DNA of 64,000 bases from Cordylochernes scorpioides (GCA_030710605.1 CP092872.1:94200359-94264358), one strand, 5' to 3'; positions 1 through 8,990 are shown, counted from the stretch's first letter. Translations and numbers: made by a program. Notes: generated by a model from the letters alone, not told the origin.

Positions 1-139
1 TGGGTAAATACACTGTTAATGTGGAATTTTTTAAAAATAGAAAAAAAGGCCAGATGTTGATAAAAAATGTTCATGTGAGCGCAGTCAGGATATGTTTGTT
101 TTAATATCAACACCTTTTTTCTATTTTTAAATTATGTTT

Positions 140-425
140 ACACAACACGAGCAAGCGTGTTTATGCAAGCTTGGCTGTAAGTTCACAACATGTTTACACA
201 TATTGAAAGTAATTCGACATTTGCACTTATAAATTTGTCAGTGTCCCGTTTAAGTGACTTTCATTCATTTTTGGGGTTGGACTTTTTGACAAAATTTGGG
301 GGGACATTTAATCAAGATTTTTTCTTAAAAAAAAAAAAAAAGTCAAATGTGCGGGATTCGATCCCAGGTTGTGACCGACGAAAATCGACGATTTATACCC
401 CTCCTTCATTAACCCCAATATGCAA
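140..425 (-). repeat. tRNA-derived SINE, copy A
   Basis: Read on the minus strand, bases near 351-375 give a polymerase III B-box-like stretch (GGATCGAATCC, one mismatch from the consensus GGTTCGANTCC). A body follows that matches the copies at 3996-4325 and 6222-6525. The shared body includes a 'TGTTTACACAT' region and a purine-rich A run at about 329-341. This copy is diverged and has no clear target-site duplication. Confidence 0.5.
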
Positions 426-920
426 ATGTTTTGAAACAAATGATTTTATGCAACTAAATCTATTGTAATGATGCATTAGCGCGCCATCTGTTATCAATTA
501 TTATTATCAATTAATATTTTAAAATCAATTATTACCAATTAATGTTTCCATTGCAGTAAGGACAGTAGAAATTGTTTATTTTTAAAAAGAATCATACGCG
601 TCTATAATAGTTTCGAATTTTAAATCTATTGTTACGATGATGAAAGAAAGAAAACGTCGACATCGCCGTGGTAGCAAGCAGGGTTAGTTCGACAATGGCT
701 GAGGATGGACCAATCAGGAAGAAGTACAGCTGACCAATGAAGTTGTTGACTGTTACTTGTCTATAACACACTATAAGATAAATAAAGAGAACAGAGATCC
801 TTACCTATCCTATATGTATATTTGACCATTCTTGACAGAACTGCGACGTAACAATTTATACATATAAAAATTTTGATCAAATTTTGTTTAAATATGTAAT
901 TTTTCAAACATATATGCATA
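426..920. other. No gene; AT-rich spacer with a foldback-family fragment
   Basis: I see no coding region. Bases 480-495 (the end word 'gcgcgccatctg') and 543-620 match the foldback repeat family seen best at 3441-3740, so this is a degraded half-copy. Confidence 0.5.
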
Positions 921-996
921 TACAGGGTAACCTATAAATCCCGAAACTTTTATTTTTTAAAATGAAAAGGGTTCGAAACTTATGGGCCACCCTGTA
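921..996. repeat. Very short MITE (about 76 bp) with mariner-like ends
   Basis: The left end begins TACAGGGTAACC and the right end is its imperfect complement, GGCCACCCTGTA. The inner parts also pair (CCGAAAC against GTTCGAAAC). Only a few bases lie between the arms, so it is nearly all terminal inverted repeat. Ends of the type TACAGGGTGGCCCATAAG with TA flanks are typical of arthropod mariner-derived MITEs. Confidence 0.55.
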
Positions 997-1640
997 TATC
1001 AAAATATTAATTTGCATAAAACCCATCATAAATGATTTCAAATATGTAATAATCAGTTAATTAGTTTATTTTGCTTTTATTTTTCTTTATAAATGAATTG
1101 TCAAAATTTTAAATTGAATTATTATTTAATTTCTTATTCCTCCATACCATTATATTTAATCTGATTGATAGTAGAGGCGATCATAGCTTTTTCCTGATAT
1201 TGATTACACAACATTGAAATAAGAAAGGTGAAGTTTGACTTGGGCAAGAGAACATGGGACAATTGAAGATACATTCTAGGAAAAAAACGTGTTCAATGTC
1301 TGTGTGTGCAGGTTTCAATTCTAAGTCTCTTGTTTCCGAGATAATCAATACCATCGTGTTCACCAAACTTTACATATTGATCTTCGCATTTATCAAGTCA
1401 TCCAAGTTGTTCCTGATCCTTAAGGTGCAGGCAAGTTTACAAATATCCTTTAATTGTTTGGAGAAACTATAAATGTGACAATCCACGTAGAGTGGAAGGG
1501 AAAAGACTCAATCAATTAAAAATAAAAATAATGAGACGACTACAGGGAGAATAAAATAGCTCAAGCCCGGTAAACAGCTATCTATAGCTGTCTATATGCG
1601 GGAAGAAGCTGACTCTCGCGCCATGTAGAATCACTGGCGG
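997..1640. other. No gene seen
   Basis: AT-rich sequence with only short chance frames. Base composition rises in GC from about 1,550 onward, leading into the small frame at 1658. Confidence 0.4.
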
Positions 1641-1657
1641 TGGGTCTGCCTTGAGTT

Positions 1658-2071
1658 TTGAACTCTTGGGTCTTCGCTCTGTGTGTGTACGCGATTGGGA
1701 GGGTCCTTGCCGAACGCGTCATGGAATACCAAAGTGTACACACAGCAGTAACACCCCCCCCCCCCCCCTCCCCGTCTCCGCGAGGTTCCCCGTGTCAACC
1801 TCAGAGGTCCCTGATTCGTCGGCAGATTCAGGGAGTACTGAGAGCTTTTGATTGCTGTTACTTGGAGAAACAAAGAGGCGAACTCTTGGGTGACTTATCC
1901 TTGTCTCAGTCCGATAGTCAACAAATTTATAACTGGATGAATACAATGACATTTAATCAAGGTCTTCTTTTTGGTTTATATAAATTCTACAAGGCCGCAG
2001 TCACCGTTCGGAGGAGATTAATAGAATCGCCGAATGCCGTGGTCCATTTGGATGAGGAAAGCGAAGACTAG
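1658..2071 (+). CDS. Small hypothetical protein, 137 aa, uncertain
   Basis: This is an open frame in an island more GC-rich than its surroundings. The N-terminal 30 residues are hydrophobic enough to resemble a weak signal or anchor segment (WVFALCVYAIGRVLA). A proline/serine stretch follows that derives from a C(n) run, then a charged, probably helical C-terminal half ending in DEESED. I recognise no domain. The proline stretch comes from a homopolymer, so the frame upstream and downstream of it may not belong together. A retroelement-like 3' end (2157-2283) lies just downstream, so this could be the last frame of an old retroelement rather than a host gene. Another Met-initiated frame overlaps it in the region, which also lowers confidence. 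Confidence 0.3.
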   Translation: MNSWVFALCVYAIGRVLAERVMEYQSVHTAVTPPPPPSPSPRGSPCQPQRSLIRRQIQGVLRAFDCCYLEKQRGELLGDLSLSQSDSQQIYNWMNTMTFNQGLLFGLYKFYKAAVTVRRRLIESPNAVVHLDEESED

Positions 2072-2156
2072 AACGCGGCTGATTCCACACTCGCCTGTTC
2101 AGTGATTCGCTAACCATGACGTATGCACAAAGGAACGTGTGGCCATTGGACATGCA

Positions 2157-2283
2157 TCAGACCAGGAGGCTGTTGTTGGGTGCTGCGCTGCCTGGAGTAT
2201 AGGAGCTCCATCTATTATTTCTTCCTGTGACGAATCTGTATAAGACAGCTGGTCTTAATAAAGCTTTGTGTGTGTGTGTGTGA
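2157..2283 (+). repeat. Retroelement 3' end with (GT)n tail
   Basis: The segment ends CTTAATAAAGCTTTGTGTG followed by a GT run. This is the same terminal layout (AATAAAG, then a TTTGTGTG microsatellite) as the repeats at 4577, 8929 and 57066. Non-LTR elements that end in a short tandem repeat instead of poly-A have this look. Confidence 0.5.
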
Positions 2284-2741
2284 GTACTCAGAGCTAAGGG
2301 TACGAGGGCCAAAGGGGGGGAAGTCCTATTGGAACGTAGGACGGGTTTGATCAAGTCCGAACGAGAGGGCTCGGACAGCAACCTGGCTAAGTAACTCTCG
2401 AAGACGCCTGTGGTCGACTCCACTGAGCTAGACCATAAAGGCGGGCGCGAGGGGCCATACCATATGGCCGCTCGATGCATGGAGAATACATCATTCCTTT
2501 AGCTGGGTGACTGGAGGAGGTAACAAGGATGCAAGGACCACAGCTATCTTTATCACGCCGAGTAGACAGCGAGTCCAGTTTCCTATACATATTCTCCTCA
2601 AGGTCGATTTCTTTATTAATTTCTGGAAGGATGTAAATTAAATTATGACATAGATGCATATATAGTTAAGGTTGGTGATCTAATGGTATTATATCTTGAT
2701 TTTCAACAAGAGACTTTGACATAAGAAAATTGTGATTTACA
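2284..2741. other. No gene seen
   Basis: A moderately GC-rich stretch to about 2,580, then AT-rich. Short frames on the minus strand here have no recognisable domain and I do not call them. Confidence 0.4.
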
Positions 2742-2851
2742 CTTTATAAAAAAATATCTAAAAAACCTTACACACAAGAAGTTTCTTTATTGATATATTT
2801 CTATAATAAATAAACTTATATTGTGTAAGGTTTTTTTTAGATATTTTTTAT
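2742..2851. repeat. Inverted-repeat MITE, about 110 bp
   Basis: Arms of about 30 bp (TATCTAAAAAACCTTACACA on the left, complementary to the right arm ending in AGATATTTTTTATAA) flank about 45 bp of AT-rich sequence. No coding capacity. Family not recognised. Confidence 0.65.
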
Positions 2852-2971
2852 AAGAGACTTTGAATTGAAACCTGCATATTGAGCTTTTCTTCTGTATCTT
2901 CAATGGCCCCATTCTTGTGCAAGCCAAACTTCAGTTCTTTTTATCCTAATGTTGCTTTATCAATAAATATA

Positions 2972-3131
2972 CAGTAGAACCTCCCTTTAGCGGATACCCC
3001 GCTAGTGGACACCAAAGGACAGTTTTCATTTGCTAAATTACCATTTTTACAATTTAGCAACTCTCCGGTAAGAGGACACCTCTCCCTAAAGGACTCTGCA
3101 ATTAGGTATCCTTTACAGGGAGGTTCTACTG
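2972..3131. repeat. MITE with pogo/Tigger-type ends (CAGTAGAACCTCCCT)
   Basis: It begins CAGTAGAACCTCCCT and ends with its exact complement AGGGAGGTTCTACTG, flanked by TA on both sides (2970-2971 and 3132-3133). The inner parts also contain related words (GCTAGTGGACACC / GGTAAGAGGACACC), so it is an internally symmetrical 160-bp element. CAGT ends with TA duplications are known in pogo-like DNA transposons. Confidence 0.75.
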
Positions 3132-3249
3132 TATATAGGATTATAAAAAGTTAGAAAAATAGGAAAGGTGAAGTATTGATATTAAAAATGAAATAAGACT
3201 TAAATACCCACCTCTTGGAACAAATTATTGGCCATTGAAGTACAGCCTG

Positions 3250-3293
3250 TACCATGTTGACGAGGGCCAACAGCCTGAAACGTGTACTTGGTT
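3250..3293 (+). ncRNA. Hammerhead ribozyme motif, decayed
   Basis: Layout: ACCATG, then TTGACGA (from CUGANGA, first base changed), a stem II of GGGCC-AACA-GCCT, GAAAC, a short GTGTAC stretch, and TTGGT closing on ACCA. This matches the minimal type I hammerheads found in Penelope-like retroelements. It shares flanking sequence (TTGAAGTACAGC upstream) with the motif at 20786. The C-to-U change in the core probably inactivates it. Confidence 0.5.
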
Positions 3294-3440
3294 GGTTTTT
3301 TCTTGATTTATCAAGAAAATGAGTTGGAAAAATATTAAGGAGCAAACCTAAATCAACGTTTAGTTAATCTTTGTTCTACTAGATGGTGCGCTGCCATTTA
3401 AAAGGTTATGCGAGTGGTGTCAAGATAGGACTTTTATATT

Positions 3441-3740
3441 TATCAAAATTCAAAACTATTTTAGACGCGTAAGATTCTTTTTGAAATTAAACAATATCTA
3501 CTGCCCTTACTGCAATGGAAAAATTAATGGGAGGGCCTGGCTCATCAGTGGTGAACCCTCCTAGCGGTTTCGGCAGTTTAATAAAAAAAAAGGTAGATTA
3601 AACTGATGAAACCGCGCTAGGAGGGTTCACCACTGATGAGCCAGGCCCTCCCATTAATTTTTCCATTGCAGTAAGGGCAGTAGATATTGTTTAATTTCAA
3701 AAAGAATCTTACGCGTCTAAAATAGTTTCGAATTTTGATA
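3441..3740. repeat. 300-bp foldback element (near-perfect palindrome)
   Basis: The left arm from 'tatcaaaattc' through the GGAGGGTTCACCACTGATGA region is mirrored in the right arm up to 'gaattttgata'. The arms are about 140 bp each around an A-rich centre at about 3580-3597. No coding capacity. Full or half copies occur at 540-620, 5915-6010, 57380-57520, 57676-57805, 61798-62005 and 62155-62375, often beside the word ACAGATGGCGCGCTAGTG, so it is a mobile family. Confidence 0.8.
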
Positions 3741-3793
3741 ACAGATGGCGCGCTAGTGTGTGCATCGTAAATAAACTTTTGTATTTATATAAA

Positions 3794-3952
3794 GTTAAAC
3801 CTGTCTATAGCGCCCGCTCTTGGGACTCGCCAAAATAGGGTGCTATAGAGAGGTCACTTTTAATGTAAAATGTTTACATTTTAATGTTTAAAATCGGGCG
3901 CTATAGAGAGGAAGGCGCTATTTAGAGGGGGCGCTATAGACAGGTTTAACTG
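3794..3952. repeat. MITE with ends GTTAAACCTGTCTATAGCGC, copy 1
   Basis: The left end GTTAAACCTGTCTATAGCGC pairs with the right end GCGCTATAGACAGGTTTAAC, followed by TG and TA. Repeated GCGCTATAGAGAG words inside make it symmetrical. A second copy lies at 8634-8777. CAGTTAAAC-type ends with TA duplications suggest a pogo/Tigger-like origin. Confidence 0.75.
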
Positions 3953-3995
3953 TATATATATATAATATTGTAGAAAAGTTATTTATTTATATTTT

Positions 3996-4325
3996 TACCC
4001 ACTTACCATGGAGGGTTGGGGAAGGGGGGTAGTGTAAATCACATCGATTTTCAACAGCCATGACAGTCAGGATCAAATCCCCAATTGAGCCTTTTTTTTT
4101 TTTTTTTAAAGAAAAATATGCCTTATTGGCCCCTGATTCTTGCAAAAGTTCAACTCCACCAGTGAGTGAAAATAACCAAACGGACTTCTGGAAAACTTGT
4201 AAATGTAAAAATTGAACTGCTTTCTATGTTTAGGTAGTCATATTGTGCACTTACAGTAAAAAGAAGTCGCTATCTATTACCCACCATGATTATCATAGCC
4301 AGCACATGTACTAGGGATAATAAAA
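3996..4325 (+). repeat. tRNA-derived SINE, copy B
   Basis: The head (about 4015-4085) contains GGATCAAATCC, a B-box-like word, downstream of GGGGGTAGTG, which resembles an A box. A T run follows, then the shared body (TTGAACTGC...GTAAAAAGAAGTCGC...) and a terminus ACATGTACTAGGGATAATAAA. It aligns by eye with the reverse complement of 6222-6525. Confidence 0.65.
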
Positions 4326-4576
4326 GCCATGGTCCACCTGTGCTGTGTGAGCAGAAGAGCTTAAATTGACTTGTTCCATTATATGTATGTTCCATATGTA
4401 AATACCTGTTTTCTTTCCTCTTTTCGCTCTCCACTTCTCCCATCTATATTTCCAATTTTTTTTCTTATTTTCCATAGGATTATTCAAATAATAACTGTAT
4501 ATATCTATCATGTGTATATAATCTTTCTCCATTTTTACCCCTTTGTATATTTCCCACTTTCATAGGTTTCTCCGTC

Positions 4577-4645
4577 TTGTAACCCCAAGGAGAATCCTCT
4601 GTAAGACCTGTGTGTCTTAATAAAGGCTTTTGTGTGTGTGTAATA
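4577..4645 (+). repeat. Retroelement 3' end with (GT)n tail
   Basis: TAACCCCAAGGAGAATCC, then AGACCTGTGTGTCTTAATAA, then AGGCTTTTGTGTGTGTG. The same word order is present at 8929-8990 and 57066-57127. Each copy is only about 65 bp, so these are extreme 5' truncations, as expected of target-primed non-LTR insertions. Confidence 0.6.
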
Positions 4646-4914
4646 GGGATAATAATAAAAAAATAAAAATAACATGTCTTTCAGAATTGTGTTTTTCTCA
4701 TTGGTTATGTAAATATAAATAAGAAATAATAGCATTTAGCAAAGGATTTTTCTTTGTTTCAAATAAAAAAAACCTCCTAGTGTGTCCATATTGTGATGAA
4801 AACATTAATAGGGCCTGGCTCATCATATTTTTGATATAATTTTTTATTTATACAGTATAACACATCCTTAATATTCAATCAACTATAGTTCAACACTTAC
4901 TTAAGGTAACAAGA
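4646..4914. other. No gene seen
   Basis: AT-rich spacer. A short piece near 4775-4828 (CCATATTGTGATGAAAA...GGGCCTGGCTCATCA) is a fragment of the foldback family. Confidence 0.4.
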
Positions 4915-5045
4915 CCAAATCCAAATAAATACATAGTGTGTGACATTTCAGTATCAATCAGACGGTAACGACGTTGTTACCAAAATGTCATACACCATTT
5001 ATTTGGATTTATTACCTTGCGTTTCTAATCTATAATCCAAATTGT
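4915..5045. repeat. Decayed inverted copy of the hammerhead repeat family
   Basis: AAGACCAAATCCAAATAAAT at the left is mirrored by ATTTATTTGGATTTATTACC at the right. The centre GACGGTAACGACGTTGTTACC corresponds to the ribozyme stem of the copy at 7864-7910, with the catalytic core lost. Confidence 0.55.
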
Positions 5046-5114
5046 ACCTTATCATTCAAAAGCTTTCTTTAATTCAAATGTTTTTCAATCAGGCTATTTA
5101 CTTTAACCGACTAT

Positions 5115-5395
5115 AATTCCGCTTTTGCTGGTCCCAAGCCCGGATGAAAAAGGAGGAGGGGGAGCAGTAACAAGCTCATTAAAACCTAGGCTCAGCTGGC
5201 CTGGCTGATAGTACCCTGTAAGGGCTCCTGATCCAGGATGAGTCTGTACTCCATGTTAGGAGCCGCTGCATATGGCGTCTGTTCCTCATGTCAGAGGTGG
5301 CCATTTCATATTGGAGCTAAGTCAGTGGCCTGCTACTGAGTAGTGCTCCTAGTCTTAATGACAAAAGCAGATGCATTCTACTTCAGAAAGAAGAT
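5115..5395. other. GC-richer block, unidentified, probably repeat fragment
   Basis: GC content is clearly above the flanks (GGTCCCAAGCCCGGATGAAA, GGCTGATAGTACCCTGTAAG). No usable frame. It may be an untranslated part of a non-LTR element, but I cannot identify the family. Confidence 0.35.
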
Positions 5396-5562
5396 TTTAA
5401 CTGACTATAATTAAAAAACCAACTTTAATTCAACAGAAATTTCTCATCTCTTGAAGTAAAGAATTTGTACTGTATATGTAGATAGCACATTAATGCTTTG
5501 TACTTAACATCAATAAAACTTCTTAAAAATAAAGATACTTTGGCCAGTAAATCTTTTTATTA

Positions 5563-5603
5563 CCTCGATGTTTCGACAAAAATCTTTTGTCCACGTCAGG
5601 AGC
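5563..5603 (-). ncRNA. Hammerhead ribozyme motif, core altered
   Basis: Minus strand: GCTC, CTGACGT, stem II GGACAAAA-GA-TTTTTGTC, GAAAC, ATC, GAGG. The core CUGANGA has its last A changed to U, so activity is doubtful. Stem II and the stem I closing CTC/GAG are preserved. Confidence 0.55.
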
Positions 5604-5663
5604 AAACAAAAATTAAAACATTTAGCAAGAGTGATTTTTAATGCCTTGCTGTTTTAATTTTTG

Positions 5664-5708
5664 TTTGCTCCTGATGAGGACAAAAGATTTTTGTCGAAAC
5701 ATCGAGGT
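5664..5708 (+). ncRNA. Hammerhead ribozyme motif, intact core
   Basis: Plus strand: GCTC, CTGATGA, G, stem II GACAAAA-GAT-TTTTGTC, GAAAC, ATC (a permitted NUH cleavage triplet), GAGG. CTC before the core pairs with GAG after the cleavage triplet to begin stem I. The conserved core residues (CUGAUGA and GAAA) are all present. Minimal stem III hammerheads like this are described from Penelope-like elements and retrozymes. Cleavage itself is inferred. Confidence 0.7.
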
Positions 5709-5914
5709 AATAAAAAGATTTACTGGCCGAAGTATCTTTAATTTGAAGAACTATGAATGCTGCCGGCCAGGCAGCCTTTATCTTTCCGATAACCAATAAA
5801 ACTGTGTGAAATCCAATCAACACAGCAGTTTACAATTTAATACATTACATGTGTATAAAATGAAAGGATTTAAAAGCACGAATGTTTCTTTTATAGATAA
5901 TACCAACTTCTACT

Positions 5915-6010
5915 GCCCTTACTGCGATGAAAAAATATATTGGGAGGGCTCTTGGCTCATCATTGGTGAACCCTCCCAGCGGTTTCGCCAATTTAATCCA
6001 CCAGACAGCT
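5915..6010 (+). repeat. Foldback-family half copy
   Basis: CTGCCCTTACTGCGATGAAA...GGGAGGGC...GGTGAACCCTCCCAGCGG aligns with one arm of 3441-3740. It continues into sequence also found at 57380-57520 (CTAATACTGTATTGGACGAT), so these two copies share a longer ancestor. Confidence 0.6.
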
Positions 6011-6221
6011 TCTCAGAGCTCTAATACTGTATTGGACGATTCTGCTTATATATGTTAGTGTTTTAAATCCTTCCATTTTATATGTATAGATGGCGCATTA
6101 TTGCTTTGTGTTACATTACATATGTGTATAAACTTTGTATTTAGGAGAAGTCAAAGTCCCCTTCATAGTTAGATGCCTTCAATGGCAAAGTTTTTTTTTG
6201 TCATAAGTAAGAATTTTTTGT

Positions 6222-6525
6222 TTATTATCCCTAGTACACGTGATACAGGTCATGATAATAATCATGTTGGGTAAAAGTTGGCGACTGCTTTTACTATAAG
6301 TGTGCCAAATGTCTACACATGTGAAAAGCAGTTCGATTTTTGCACTTACAAATGTACCATAGCTCCGTTTGGTTACTTGCACTTACTGTTGGGCTTTTAC
6401 AAGAATTGTGAGCCATTGGAGCATTTTTTTTTTTAAATTAGTAAAAGTGCTCAATGCGGGATTCAATCCCGGGTTGTAGCTGTTGAAAACCAACAATCTA
6501 GACTACCTTTCCACCGACCCCCCTA
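6222..6525 (-). repeat. tRNA-derived SINE, copy C (most complete)
   Basis: On the minus strand the copy starts with a tRNA-like head (GGTAGTCTAG as A-box region, GGGATTGAATCCCG as B box at about 6451-6475). It continues through an A/T run and the conserved body, and ends CACGTGTACTAGGGATAATA near 6230. Length is about 300 bp. It faces the partial copy at 6540-6668. Confidence 0.7.
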
Positions 6526-6539
6526 TAATTAAGAATAAT

Positions 6540-6668
6540 TAAAATTTGTAAGTGCAAAGTCGAACTGCTTTCACATGTGTAGACATGTGGTGCGCTTACA
6601 GTAAAAAAAGCAGTCGCTAACTACCCACCATGATTATCATGGCCTGTACCACGTGTACTAGGGATAAG
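6540..6668 (+). repeat. SINE, 3' half only (copy D)
   Basis: The stretch from TTGTAAGTGCAAAGTCGAAC to CACGTGTACTAGGGATAAG matches the 3' half of copy C in the opposite orientation and ends in an A run. Confidence 0.65.
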
Positions 6669-7396
6669 CAAAAAAAAAAAAAAAAATTGTAAGTTTAAAA
6701 AAAAAAAAGTGTTTTCATGAGAATTAGAACCTGGATTCTGGATGCTGCAGAAGCATACAAATCAATGGATTAACACACCAGGGTTAATAAAACATATACT
6801 CAAAGATTCTAGAGTGAACCCCAATTACACCTTGTTTCTTTTGTTAAAACAACAACAACAAAGCATTCAAGATATATATTTATTACATACACACACAAAA
6901 AAATATATGCATATAGATATAATATAAAGTTGTGGGAGGATACTAAAAGAGGCACTTCTCCCTTTAAATATACATCAGAACAATAGCATTATGCATCACC
7001 CTTGTAAAAAACTTTACCAACATTAGTAAAGTTTTTTACTAAGGTTACCTCTTTTGGTACATTAATATATATATAAACAACCAGGAAAAGAGAAACGATT
7101 TTTTCATTTGGCTAACATTTTCAAATTGTAAATTTCTTCGAAAAATCACTTTTTTTTTTTTTTTTTTAAATTGACAAATGATAAAGCACAATTTGGATTA
7201 TTCTATATACAGTTACGAGCGTCATCAATTCTTCATCTCTTAATCAGTTTTCGTCTCTGTCACCGTTTGCTTTTTTTTTTTGGAATGGCGCCCTCCTATT
7301 GGTTGGCTACGATCACGCCACCTTTGCCCCCCCCATCATGCCCCCCCCCACTCGCTTTTTCGTTTTTGTAACTATTGTGTTGGAGCGGGTCGCTCT
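6669..7396. other. No gene; poly-A/T runs and a small hairpin
   Basis: Long A and T runs, CA repeats, and a short palindrome at about 7001-7041 (AAAAACTTTACC / AGTAAAGTTTTTT). No supported gene. Confidence 0.4.
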
Positions 7397-7627
7397 TTAA
7401 ATAAATGCATATATTAGTTAATAACCAAATGGAATCCTCTCTTTCTTTTTCCCAGTAAGAGACGCCTACGGAAGCCAACAGTACATAGACAGATAAAGCA
7501 CATAGGCTATAGTTATTAACTAACATATGCATTTATTTAAGGCGCCAATTTATAATTGTAACAAATAGTATTTGAATCAAAACATTCAATCGGGTAAAAC
7601 ACGGGCGTTGCCCGGGTCATTCGGCTA
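7397..7627 (+). mobile_element. Helitron-like 3' end
   Basis: A GC-rich hairpin (CGGG-CGTTG-CCCG, about 7602-7614) in an AT context is followed after about ten bases by CTAG at 7624-7627 and then T. Helitron 3' ends have this hairpin plus CTRR before a T. Inside, AAATAAATGCATATATTAG (from 7398) is inversely repeated at about 7515-7541. The 5' boundary (TC) was not found, so the start given is only the left edge of the inner inverted repeat. Confidence 0.5.
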
Positions 7628-7829
7628 GTAGATTATAATCGTCACACACTAATAAATTATTTGGATTAGGTCTTATTTCCTTTATTAAATTGACAAAATT
7701 TTCACTAGTTTTTATAATATCCAATACAATATTTTTTTATCACACGCATGCATATTCAAATTTATATATAAATATATTTTTAAAATAGAGCAATCCATAA
7801 ATAAATCTTTAATTAAAAAGGCATATACA

Positions 7830-7990
7830 CAAGGTAATAAGACCAAATCCAAATAAATAAATAGTGTGTGACGTTTCGGTAACAGCGTTGTTACCATCTT
7901 CAGACAAAAGTACTGATGCTGTTACCGAAACGTCACACACTATTTATTTATTTGGATTTGGTCTTATTACCTTGTGTTTATAATCTATAA
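7830..7990. repeat. Hammerhead repeat, inverted pair
   Basis: AAGGTAATAAGACCAAATCC...GTGTGTGACGTTTCGGTAAC is mirrored after a short centre by TGTTACCGAAACGTCACACA...GGTCTTATTACC. Related copies lie at 4915, 8285, 9490-9720 and 33840. Confidence 0.65.
7864..7910 (-). ncRNA. Hammerhead ribozyme motif, intact core
   Basis: Minus strand: TTTTGT, CTGAAGA (fits CUGANGA), stem II TGGTAACA-ACG-CTGTTACC, GAAAC, GTC, ACACAC. Stem II has at least seven pairs. Stem I is weak (TGT/ACA). The layout is the same as at 5664-5708, but stem II differs completely, so it is a separate family. Confidence 0.65.
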
Positions 7991-8010
7991 TCCAAATTGT
8001 GCCTTATCAA

Positions 8011-8100
8011 TTAAAAAGACCTATATTGGATCAAAATATCATTTTGGTAGACATTGGTAAAATAAATGATATTTTGATCCAATATATGTGCCATTTTAAT
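8011..8100. repeat. Small hairpin MITE
   Basis: ATATTGGATCAAAATATCAT is inversely repeated as ATGATATTTTGATCCAATAT around about 25 bases. The outer AATTAAAA/TTTTAATT also pair. Non-coding. Confidence 0.6.
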
Positions 8101-8284
8101 TAAATATAAATTTATATATATAATTATTTGTGAATATTCAAATTTCTTTTTAAAAAAAATAATTAAACAACAAATAAATCAACATCATTATATTATTTTT
8201 AATTATTTTAAAAATCTTTTCAAAATAATTAACTTTTTCCCTCCTCAACATTACAAATTTGATCATTTTAATAATAAAGATATA

Positions 8285-8440
8285 TTCATGATAAGACACA
8301 ATTTGGATTATAGATTATAAACACAAGGTAATAAGACCAAATCCAAATAAATAAATAATGTGTGACGTTTCGGTAACAGCGTTGTTACCGAAACGTTACA
8401 CACTATTTATTTATTTGGTCTTATTACCTTGTGTTTAAAG
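8285..8440. repeat. Hammerhead repeat family, collapsed palindrome
   Basis: AAACACAAGGTAATAAGACC...GACGTTTCGGTAACAGCGTT runs directly into its complement. The CUGANGA side of the core is missing in both arms, so only the stem II and GAAA half remain. Confidence 0.6.
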
Positions 8441-8633
8441 ATATATTTAAAAAAAATTCAAATTAAAAAGAATAAAAAAATGAATAGAGATATTAAAAAA
8501 AAAATGGAGATATACATATATAAACCATGCTCCAAAGCAATATAAAAAATAATTTTAACTATATAAAAACAAAACATTGTAAATAATAAAACCAAAAGTG
8601 TTAACATATCAAATATTCATATAATATATAAAC

Positions 8634-8777
8634 AATTAAACCTGTCTATAGTGCCCCCTCTTGGGACTCACCAAAATAGGGTGCTATAGACTGGTTACTT
8701 TTAATGTAAATCGCATCTTACTACGTATTTAAAACCTGGTGCTATAGAGAGGAAGGCGCTATAGACAGGTTTAACTG
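8634..8777. repeat. MITE with ends TTAAACCTGTCTATAGYGCC, copy 2
   Basis: It has the same ends and internal words as 3794-3952 (ACCAAAATAGGGTGCTATAG; GAGAGGAAGGCGCTATAGAC) and ends in AACTG. Confidence 0.7.
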
Positions 8778-8928
8778 TGTATAGTTTGGTATTATAACAA
8801 TATTGTGCGCGTTGTAGTCCAACTTTCTCTTCAACCATGGAATTCTTAACATTGGCACTCCTTCTTTGACATCTAGAAAAAGGTTATATACAAAATAAAT
8901 TGTCATTTTTATGATTATATACTTGTAA

Positions 8929-8990
8929 CCCCAAGGAGAATCCTCTGTAAGACCTGTGTGTCTTAACAAAGGTTTGTGTGTGTGTGTGAT
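8929..8990 (+). repeat. Retroelement 3' end with (GT)n tail
   Basis: Same word order as at 4577-4645, here with TCTTAACAAAGG in place of TCTTAATAAAGG and a longer GT run. Confidence 0.6.

Larger units (their letters stand above)
5528..5745. repeat. Head-to-head inverted pair of hammerhead repeats
   Basis: About 100-bp arms beginning AAAGATACTTTGGCCAGTAA and ending in its complement surround a short centre near 5620-5640. Each arm contains a hammerhead motif pointing outward, so transcripts from either direction would carry one. Confidence 0.7.

Noticed and set aside
351-415. tRNA gene
   Set aside because: Only a B-box-like word is present. No cloverleaf could be made, and the sequence recurs as a SINE head.
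8742-8969. 75-residue minus-strand frame
   Set aside because: It spans a MITE end and a retroelement tail, with no coding signal.
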